In this document: piece by piece, positions 56,444-64,000 of the stretch
Layout: each line of letters begins with the position of its first letter
Position numbering within the stretch: position 1 is the stretch's first letter
Position numbers and translations under genes: made by a program
Assembly: GCA_025667525.1 (NCBI GenBank)
Contig: CM046875.1
Location: 286,458,140 to 286,522,139 of the forward strand
Source: Glebionis coronaria
Taxonomy: Eukaryota > Streptophyta > Magnoliopsida > Asterales > Asteraceae
Direction of reading: 5' to 3'
DNA length: 64,000 nucleotides
The notes under the pieces: model-generated
Seen by the model: the letters and a program-made list of their open reading frames with translations, nothing else
Told to the model about the DNA's origin: nothing
The model's database searches: none

Positions 56444-59160
56444 TGTCACACCCCACCATGGCGGAATATGGGGCACGACGTATGGATATCATCACAACAA
56501 CAGCGTGTCTATAGAGAGAACTAAATGAAACTGAAATATCATAGATGGTGACACAAATGTCGTGACAATATCTCAACAATGCAGGCGTCTAGGTAAGTAG
56601 GTAACAGGCCTATCTCTTACCAAAGACATACAAATAAACAAACATCAAACATATAGGTACCACAAAGTTCACTTAATCAAAACACAAAATAAAATCTAAG
56701 AGGAAAGGGATTCCTCCGAATGCAATCCTAGTAGCCTCTATACTCTAGCCACTTCTAACATCATCTTGCACAACTACCTCACCTGAAAATGACACTAAAA
56801 TCTGTCAACATAAAGTTGGTGAGAACATAGGTTTAAGTTATCTAGAACATCATAAGAAACCTTGACATCCGCTGTAAATAAGTTGAAGAAAAACAATTTA
56901 TAGTAATGGACCATAATGTGATAATCATGCTACATGCATCCACAACAAAACTCAAGCCAAGTACCAATCACATCTACAATTCACAAAGCACATTATAACA
57001 ATCAAGAAGTATCCCGTCACACGCACAAGAGCACACACCACACTATCCGGATCTTTCCCACACCACCTGTGGAAGATGAACTATATCCCCGTCGAGATAT
57101 CTTGCCTCCGAAGAGACGATGCACAAGTACTCAGGACGGATCGTGCCCCACGCTCCACACACATCACAACTGGTCCCATAGACGCCCATACATCTATGTA
57201 CCAAAGCCAATCACAATCCAAACAAGATTCACATAGCAGAACACGTACCAAAGCACATATGAGAACACATAAGCACGCAAGTCACACAATAACACATTTA
57301 TGTCCACACATTTTATAACATAGTAATAAATCATGTTAAAGAACATTTCAAGTGTCATCTCCATCCCATACTGAAAAAAAACATTTAAAAACGTAGTAAA
57401 ATGGGACTATGAACTCACCTGATTGCTTCTCCAAAGTCCTTGCTCTAGCCCCAAGCTAATAATCCAAAAACACATAAATCAATACATGAACCAACCTCTA
57501 AAATGGTTCATCAACCTATGATGGACATCTAACCTCCTCTCATATAAATACCCCATTTATAACTCTAAACACCCCATTACCCTTCCTTAACAAGTCCTTA
57601 ACTTGGTTAAGTTTAATAACTATCCCGTTCATATTTTACACAAAACAGTCCCAGTTTTAGGTCTCAAAACTTTAAGTCAAATGTCCACTTAAACATACCC
57701 ATGGTTTCTGTAAAAGGAATATTCATACCCTTACATATGTTGGCTAACACCTCCCACTTGCCCTAGCCTTAAAGCTACTGTTAAGGCCCCGATATACATA
57801 TATCTACTTTTGTCATTCCAGATTTCCTGATTTTAAACGTACTAAAAGTTTGTTACCATTAAGGGGTCTTACCCTAAACCACAACCTTAGCCCAAGTACA
57901 GATACTTACTACAATATATAAACCATCTCTAAAATTCGTGAGAAGATCCCAATGCAACCCTAAGTACCCCAAACAACCCAAAATTTAAAAAGAAAACAGG
58001 CTGAATTCAAAACTGTTTTGACATCCGACTGTTGTAACCTGTTTTTGACCAACTTCCCGACCTCCAATTTAGTTCTAGTTTCTTGCATTAGAAAGCCACT
58101 TCAAATACCTTTTCAGGGGTATGTGGATCGCAAAATAAGAGTTTGTAGAACTCCCGATATGATCAAAACAATTGACTCAAAATTCTGTTCAGTTTTTAAA
58201 AACGGGTTTAATCAAATTAAACTAATTAATTAACCCTAATCCCTCTAATTACAAGCCCTAATTTATGTAATCATTATAAAACCATTAATATATCATTAAT
58301 TTACTGTTTTTAAATTAAACCCTAACCTAAATCCATCATAAGATGATTAAAGAAAACATTAAACAATTTAATTGAAAAGAGTATTAAAGATTTTACCTTA
58401 GAATTTTTGAAAGAAGAAAAATTAATGAAGAACCCTAAAACCACCATTTATGCCGACCAAACCTTGATCTCCAGGGATTTTATGAGTGTTTTGATTAATA
58501 AAAATACTTTATATACTTTCCTAACATGTCCTTGGCCCATATACAAAAGCCCGGTTCCCTTTTTCCCTTTTTCCCATTTTTTTTCACATAACCGACCTAT
58601 ACCCATCAAAATTCGTTTTTTATTTCTTATTATTATTAATATATGTATTAATAATATTACCTTAATTTACCTTAATTTATTTCAGCTCCTAAAGCTCCCA
58701 AAACCCCAAAACTGTAAAACTAGTCAAATTTACGCGTTTTACCGTAAAAGACGTAAAATATACACTTTTATAAAAAATATCAAATTTTGAAATAAACTTT
58801 ATAACTAAGTCCTAAATGACTTAAAACCATCCCGAAAAATATTCATATGGATAATTACCTCACCCGAGACCTCTAAATGCTAAACCGTAAATCCTAAAAA
58901 AAATACTATTACTATAATACTTATACGTATACGTAAACACCACAATATCACCATTTTCATTTCATAGTCACCACTGGTGAGCTTATGAACATGAAATAAC
59001 CGTTCCTCGATTTACTTATGAGTACTCTATACTCATAAACGATAACCACACCAACCTCGTTCACACAAAATAAACACGTAAACACACAATTCAAGTAAGC
59101 ACACATAAAATAACCTAAAAGTAAGACCAAGTGACAAATCCAAAACCTAGGGTTGTCACA
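56444..59160 (-). repeat. 5' LTR of E, uninterrupted
   Basis: 2717 bp, TGTCACACCCCACC...GGTTGTCACA on the plus strand. It contains GTTAAAGAACATTTC at about 57335-57350, the empty version of the site that D occupies in the other LTR. Confidence 0.92.
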
Positions 59161-60815
59161 TGTTAACACTGGAAGGATTTCCACTCATCATTGTGAATAC
59201 TAAGTAGTATCACTCTGAGTGTTCTAGCAATATCGCAAGGATATAGCATAGGACTCTCTTGATCTTCATCCGTGTGTCCTAACGAGATTTGATTGATCTC
59301 TTGGCTCTAGACTCAATTTGTGCACTTTTAGTGGTCGGAGGCTGGAGCAGATGCCACCTATTCAATATCAACTATCTCAGAGTGAGAAAGTCAATAGAAG
59401 TCGTGTTGATCTCCGTGACAATAAAACAAACTTCTTTTGAGAGAAGCCTGAGTAGCTAGGAAAGGGTTGTGCATACATCACTGGGTCCATGATGAGTTTG
59501 TCTTCATGATGAGTTGACCCGATTTCTGCCTAAGTTGTATGGAGGGCTTCTTTCTTTAGACCCTTTATCCTTACATTTCTTTTTCATTCTTCAACCCCTT
59601 CAATGCTTACCAAGACATCATTAATAGCACCTTGTTGTGATTTTTCCAGTGCTATCATCAATACTTAGTCGGCATTCTGCTACGTTCACATTCTACTCCA
59701 TCTTTCCTAAGGACTTCTAATAATCTATTGGATTGTCCCTGGGAAGATCCCTCCGGTTCTGGTTGGATCATAGGACTTAAACCTAACCACACTTTTGACA
59801 CCAATAACGTCGTGAATTAAAGATGTTGTGGGTATTTGATCGTAACCATGAAAACCACTTTAAATTCTAACAAAGTGTTTGAAAAACATTTAACACTTTG
59901 TTAGTTTTGTCGTTTCAGAAATGCTCCCCCTTCACATGTGCATCGATAATCGAAAGTGTTTCACACATGTAGGTAAGAGTTAAAGTGCTTGAGTCTTATA
60001 TTAGATCACATTTTAATCACATTTTCTCCCCTATCTCTAATATATAAAATCTTTTAATATTAGAGATACCAAATTTGATTAAAATATATTTTGAAAAATG
60101 GTTTTGAAAATCTGCGGGAGAAACATGTGACAAACTTAGCATGAATTTTGGAACGCTCCCCCTCAAAAATTGATCCAATAGAATTGTCATTACGAGGATT
60201 TGATCCACATTAAACTTTTGTGGGTAGGAGTTGTTGAACACATAAATTTTGAAAGACTTTGAATAACATTGAGAAATTCTTGAAAAAATTGTGTTCAACG
60301 CTTTTTGAAAAATCAATTCTTTTTGTCGAAAAGGTTTTTCTAAAGCATAAACTTGAGTTCATAGACTTTGAATGTCTTGACGAATCCACTCAAGTGTAAG
60401 AAGATTTAACTTCTTTTGCTAAGGGTAAGAGTACGAAATCTTACATTCCCCCGTGAATATCGGTCCGGGTTGCAATCTGAAAGTGATTACAAGCCATTGT
60501 GTTGAGCTCAAAACGTTGAATGTTTTGTGACAAGCTCAACCCGTGATAGATTGCTCTACCCGTTGTTGGAAATTTTGTCCAAGATAGACAATTTCCTTTT
60601 GAAAAGATAGAAATGACATGTTTTGAAAAATATTTACAACTTTCATTCGAGCTTTATGTACACACCCGTGTCGTTATTGAGCGACATTTCTAAGTACGTC
60701 CATATTATCGATATTAAAAGTCATGTCGAGAAGAATATTTTTGGATTTTCAAAGATTTTTTAATTTTGTATTTTCTTTTTCATTAATATTTACAGGTAGA
60801 TGTTTGATAGATGAA
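59161..60815 (-). other. 3' non-coding region of C, right part
   Basis: Begins with the TGTTA duplication and continues the sequence broken at 43909. It is colinear with 46110-47900 of D. No ORF of note; the short frame at 60017-60316 is not recognised. Confidence 0.75.
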
Positions 60816-61811
60816 TCAAGCAGGCTTCTTTGCCAGAACCTCCAGTTCTACTGGAGTCAAACATCTCATACCAATTTGCCTAACAAGATAAGCAAACCTC
60901 TCTTTCGAAAGAGCTTTTGTAAACAAGTCAGCTAATTGGTAATCAGTTCCAACAAAGTATAATTCAACAATACCTCTTTCAACTTGTTCCTTAATGAAGT
61001 GATATCTGACATCAATGTGCTTCGTGCGGGAATGCTGTACCGGATTGCTGGAGATGGCTATGGCAGACTTTGAGTCACAGTACATAGGTACTTTATCAAA
61101 GTGGAAGCCATAATCCGTGAGTTGTGTTCTAATCCAAAGAACTTGAGCACAACACGCAGATAGAGACACATACTCCGCTTTGGCTGATGAAAGTGACGTG
61201 CAATCCTGCTTCTTGGAAGACCATCCCACAAGCTTATCTTGACCTAGAAATTGTGCACCACCAGAAGTACTTTTACGTGTATCAAGACACCCTGCATGAT
61301 CAGAATCTGAATAGGCCGTTAGAAAGAAACCGGTTTCCCTCGGATACCAGAGTCCCATGTGAATGGTATTCTTAAGGTACCGAAAGATCCGTTTAACCTC
61401 CTTGAGGTGATTTTCAGTGGGCCGTGCTTGATATCGTGCACAATAACATGTAACATGATGTATATCAGGTCTGCTTGCTGTCAAGTACATGAGGGACCCG
61501 ATCATCGAACGATATCTCGTTTGATATATGGCTAATCCCTCCAAATCAGCATCTAGGGATGTGGTTGATAATGGTGTCCCAACGGGGTCACATGATGTCA
61601 TACCATGCTTTGTGATTATCTCTTGACAATACTTAGCTTGGTTAATAAAGATACCACTTGGGGATTGGTAAACTTGAATTCCTAGAAAGAATTTTAGTTC
61701 GCCCATCATAGACATTTCAAATCTGCTGTGCATTACTTTTTCAAACCATTTTGAAAGTTTTGGGTTTGTGGACCCGAAAATAATGTCATCAACATAAATT
61801 TGCACAAGCAA
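60816..61811 (-). CDS. Copia RT C-terminal part and RNase H of C
   Basis: 331-codon open stretch ending at the natural pol stop (VLAKKPA). It opens inside the RT palm with LVQIYVDDIIFGST; the YVDD pair (D8, D9) is the catalytic site. The RT tail (FFLGIQVYQSP, GSLMYLTASRPDI) follows, then RNase H with AYSDSDHAGC, SSKKQDCTSLSSAKAEY, MYCDSKSAIAIS and HIDVRYHFIKEQVERG. These enzymes copy element RNA to DNA and remove the RNA. The open stretch is only a segment: upstream stops separate it from the rest of RT. Confidence 0.88.
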   Translation of the reverse strand: MLVQIYVDDIIFGSTNPKLSKWFEKVMHSRFEMSMMGELKFFLGIQVYQSPSGIFINQAKYCQEIITKHGMTSCDPVGTPLSTTSLDADLEGLAIYQTRYRSMIGSLMYLTASRPDIHHVTCYCARYQARPTENHLKEVKRIFRYLKNTIHMGLWYPRETGFFLTAYSDSDHAGCLDTRKSTSGGAQFLGQDKLVGWSSKKQDCTSLSSAKAEYVSLSACCAQVLWIRTQLTDYGFHFDKVPMYCDSKSAIAISSNPVQHSRTKHIDVRYHFIKEQVERGIVELYFVGTDYQLADLFTKALSKERFAYLVRQIGMRCLTPVELEVLAKKPA

Positions 61812-62256
61812 AATGTCATCCCCATATTTATAAGTGAACAGATTTCAATCAATGGAACCTTTTGAGAAACCTTTGGAGACCAGAAATTTTGAGAGCTCGT
61901 CGTACCACGCCCTTGCAGCTTACTTGAGTCCATAAAGTGCTTTGTGGAGACGATACACCTTGTCAGGATAATGAGGATTGACGAATCCTTCCGGCTGCGT
62001 GACATAAACTTCTTCTTTCAAAGGACCGTTAAGAAACGTCGTCTTTACGTCCATTTGATAGAAGATGAATCTCTTATGTGCAGCATAAGCAAGGAAAATC
62101 CTGACCGCTTCCATTCGAGCTACTGGTGCAAATGATTCTTCGAAATCAATACCCTCTTTCTGTCCATACCCTTTAGCCACTAGCCTAGATTATTCTTGAT
62201 GATCGTGTTCTCTACATCCATCTTGTTTTTCCAGATCCATCGAAGATTTAATGGTG
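61812..62256 (-). pseudogene. Copia RT N-terminal part of C, broken
   Basis: Reads [20 protein letters not shown] (62180 down), then [18 protein letters not shown] and LHKALYGLK. In-frame stops fall at about 61917-61919 (CAA to TAA by comparison with the family) and about 61845, and a one-base loss near 62190 shifts the frame from the upstream segment. The F(A/S)PVAR and GPLKEEVY motifs identify the RT fingers. Inactive. Confidence 0.85.
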
Positions 62257-62901
62257 TTACATCGTATGGTCTGTCCACAAGTTCCCAGAAAGTCTTTCAA
62301 ATTGTTGAAGTTCATCCGTCATCGATTCAATCCAAGCATGATCAGCTAATGCTTCTTTGATGTTTTTCGGTTCAGCTGAACTCACGGCGAGTGCGAACAT
62401 ACAAACATCAGCATCGGTGTTAAGTTGTCGTCTTGTGCGAACGGGCTGTGAAGGGTTTCCAATGAAATGAACCAAAGGATGATCTCGGGTCCAATGATGT
62501 GTTGAAGGATGTCGTTGGTAGAACGTGTGCATATTTGACGGATCAACATGGCGAGTAGAAGACTCTCCAGTTTCGTGTACCGGTGTACCGAATGGGTTGA
62601 TAAATTCGTCTCCGTCAGATAATGCATTGTCTGCTTGATTTGTGTTCTCTGGAGCAAGGACAGTAGTTTTAGATGTTGTAGGATCGAATGTTGAAGTGAT
62701 ATTTTGAGGGGGTAAATCTGCAGCAACCTGTGTTGAAGTAGATGAAGTTGTATCCGGTTGTTGACGATGATCGGTATCATCATTTTTATCATGAGTTACA
62801 GCGGAAGACTTCGATACAACTTGTTTCTCCCCCGTAAAATATTCATCATACATTGGTCCATATAACATTTCCAACTCTTCAATTTTCGTGTCGACTGTCA
62901 T
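62257..62901 (-). CDS. Linker between integrase and RT of C
   Basis: 214-codon stretch. Low-complexity, threonine/asparagine-rich, then MHTFYQRHPSTHHWTRDHPL, VRTRRQLNTDADVCMFA and EPKNIKEALADHAWIESMTD, the usual lead into copia RT. The frame is lost after LQQFERL near 62290. Not an independent gene; part of the decayed polyprotein. Confidence 0.8.
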   Translation of the reverse strand: MTVDTKIEELEMLYGPMYDEYFTGEKQVVSKSSAVTHDKNDDTDHRQQPDTTSSTSTQVAADLPPQNITSTFDPTTSKTTVLAPENTNQADNALSDGDEFINPFGTPVHETGESSTRHVDPSNMHTFYQRHPSTHHWTRDHPLVHFIGNPSQPVRTRRQLNTDADVCMFALAVSSAEPKNIKEALADHAWIESMTDELQQFERLSGNLWTDHTM

Positions 62902-63003
62902 ATCAGCTCTAGGAACAGTTTCTGGAACCAGCGTTGAACTTGACGGTTCATTGCTGTGGTCTTGAGTTTCGAGTTCTGTGGGGTTGTGAACGGAAGTCGT
63001 TTC

Positions 63004-64000
63004 TCATTGTGGATCGGGACTTAAACTGTTTTGTTCAAGTGCCATTTCTTGCAATTCATCAAATCGGATGTGAATTGTCTCTACAATCAATTTTGTTCTC
63101 TTGTTGTATACTCTATATCCCTTTGACTGAGTTGCATATCCCACAAGAATACATGCATCACCTTTCTCTTTCATCTTATCCAAATTTTCACCATCTCGAA
63201 TAATGTAACAAGTACATCCAAAAACATGAAGGTGTTTGAGTGAAGGTTTTCGATCATGAATTATGTGATATGGTGTCTTTTCATGTCTTGGGATAATTAA
63301 GGAACAGTTTTGTGTGTAGCATGCGGTTGACACGGCTTCGGCCCAAAAGTAGAGTGGAAGTTTTGAAGCGGATAATAATGTTCGATCAGCTTCAACCAAA
63401 GTACGGTTTCGTCTTTCAACAACGCCGTTTTGTTCGGGTGTGCGAGCAATTGATGTTTCATGTTCAATCCCTTCGGCTTCAAAATACTTCCGCAGTGTTG
63501 AATTCAAAAATTCTGTACCTTTGTCAGTACGAACCACTTTAACTTGAGCTTGAAAACCACGTTGTATCAATTTAAGGAAGCTGATGAGAACGTAGGGTGT
63601 TTCATCCTTGGACCTCAAGAAGTGAGTCCATGTGTACCTTGAGTAATCATCGACTATGACCAGAATATATTTCTTTCCATTGATACTCTGAACACGCATG
63701 GGACCACACATATCCATATGAAGAAGATCTAACCGTCCTTTAGAGCTTGGTGTGGTCTTTGTTTTGAAGTTACTTCGTTTAGCTTTACAAAGCTCACAAG
63801 AAGAACAAAGATGATCTTTGATGAATTTCAAGCTTGGAAGGCCTCTCACAATATCTTTCTTGGAAAGCAAGTTAATGGTATCAAAGTTGAGATGAGAAAG
63901 ACATTGATGCCATAACCATGCCTGAGTCGAGGAAGCTTTAGCCATGAAGCAAATTGGAGTTGATGAAGATGTGTCTTGAAGTGAATTGGTATAAAGATCA
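63004..64000 (-). CDS. Copia integrase of C (partial, runs off window)
   Basis: The frame is open from the window edge through the internal methionine at 63945 to a premature stop at 63004. Counting from that methionine: zinc-binding HHCC domain H13, H18, C50, C53; catalytic core D78 (LHMDMCGP), D141 (VVRTDKGTEF) and E177 (EQNGVVERRN), with exactly 35 residues between D141 and E177, the canonical DD35E arrangement. The C-terminal domain includes FGCTCYIIRDGENLDKMKEK. Integrase inserts the DNA copy into the genome. The catalytic residues are intact, but the stop after SPDPQ truncates the polyprotein before RT. Confidence 0.9.
   Translation of the reverse strand, partial: DLYTNSLQDTSSSTPICFMAKASSTQAWLWHQCLSHLNFDTINLLSKKDIVRGLPSLKFIKDHLCSSCELCKAKRSNFKTKTTPSSKGRLDLLHMDMCGPMRVQSINGKKYILVIVDDYSRYTWTHFLRSKDETPYVLISFLKLIQRGFQAQVKVVRTDKGTEFLNSTLRKYFEAEGIEHETSIARTPEQNGVVERRNRTLVEADRTLLSASKLPLYFWAEAVSTACYTQNCSLIIPRHEKTPYHIIHDRKPSLKHLHVFGCTCYIIRDGENLDKMKEKGDACILVGYATQSKGYRVYNKRTKLIVETIHIRFDELQEMALEQNSLSPDPQ

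Larger units (their letters stand above)
43910..59160 (-). mobile_element. Element E: large non-coding Tekay-like element (LARD type)
   Basis: LTRs 43910-54536 (2720 bp after removal of D) and 56444-59160 (2717 bp), interior 1907 bp, perfect target duplication TGTTA (43905-43909 and 59161-59165). The primer-binding site and polypurine tract place it on the minus strand. It carries no gag or pol. Short frames repeated in both LTRs (for example 53782-54165 and 58407-58790) follow from the duplication and look non-genic. The interior end contains the CGGGACGAGATT-like stretch usual near the 3' end of Tekay-type gypsy elements. Confidence 0.9.
42649..64000 (-). mobile_element. Element C: Ty1/copia (SIRE-like) retrotransposon, split and decayed
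   Basis: Minus strand. Pol lies at 60816-64000 and continues off the window. The 3' non-coding part is 60815-59161 plus 43909-43020, with E inserted between. The 3' LTR is 42649-43019. Continuity across E is shown by the TGTTA duplication and by the colinear sequence in D (GTTTGATGTTAACACTGG near 46105). Pol has several stops and a frameshift, so C is dead. SIRE-like placement is inferred from the RT and RNase H wording. Confidence 0.85.

Overview
This window is repeat-rich plant nuclear DNA, about one third G+C. It holds one clearly intact host gene and is otherwise built almost entirely from transposable elements inserted into one another. The copia polyprotein types, with long coiled-coil gag linkers and accessory ORFs after pol, resemble those I know from composite plants (Asteraceae, especially the chrysanthemum/Tanacetum/Artemisia group). 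That assignment is an inference from family resemblance. Letters A to J below are my own labels.

Region 1 (1-6960), host gene island. A truncated gypsy-type LTR (1-1347) abuts a decayed pentatricopeptide-repeat (PPR) gene fragment (minus strand). Next comes an intact, intronless RING-H2 E3 ubiquitin ligase of the ATL6/ATL31 type (3250-4380, plus), with a TATA box and a 50-bp tandem duplication just after its stop. Two hAT-like MITEs in opposite orientation flank the gene, and the downstream one carries a Tourist-like MITE. A copia RNase H remnant follows.

Region 2 (6961-31727), nest 1. A decayed minus-strand Athila/Tat-like element (H) has been split by two insertions only 46 bp apart. One is a 12.07-kb non-autonomous Athila/Tat-like element (F, 9908-21974, TSD AATAC). 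The other is a 5.28-kb internally deleted copia element (A, 22026-27307, TSD AATAG). F carries a Mutator-type Pack-MULE with a captured receptor-like-kinase fragment. A carries a 915-bp organelle-like (probably mitochondrial) insert inside its gag.

Region 3 (31728-42648). The 5' end of another copia element (I) carries a second Pack-MULE of the same family. It is followed by a long Tekay-like LTR (G) interrupted by an LTR-like insert (J), then the 3' part of a copia element (B) related to A, with an accessory ORF and its 3' LTR.

Region 4 (42649-64000), nest 2, four levels deep. Copia element C (minus) ends at B; its pol is at the right window edge and its 3' LTR at 42649-43019. Non-coding Tekay-like element E (43910-59160) sits in the 3' non-coding part of C with a perfect TGTTA target duplication. 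Copia element D (44810-52711) sits inside the left LTR of E. D has lost all of pol but keeps an uninterrupted 1077-codon gag-linker ORF, and its two LTRs differ at only two positions. The right LTR of E preserves the empty site for D, so the order of events can be read directly: B, then C, then E, then D.
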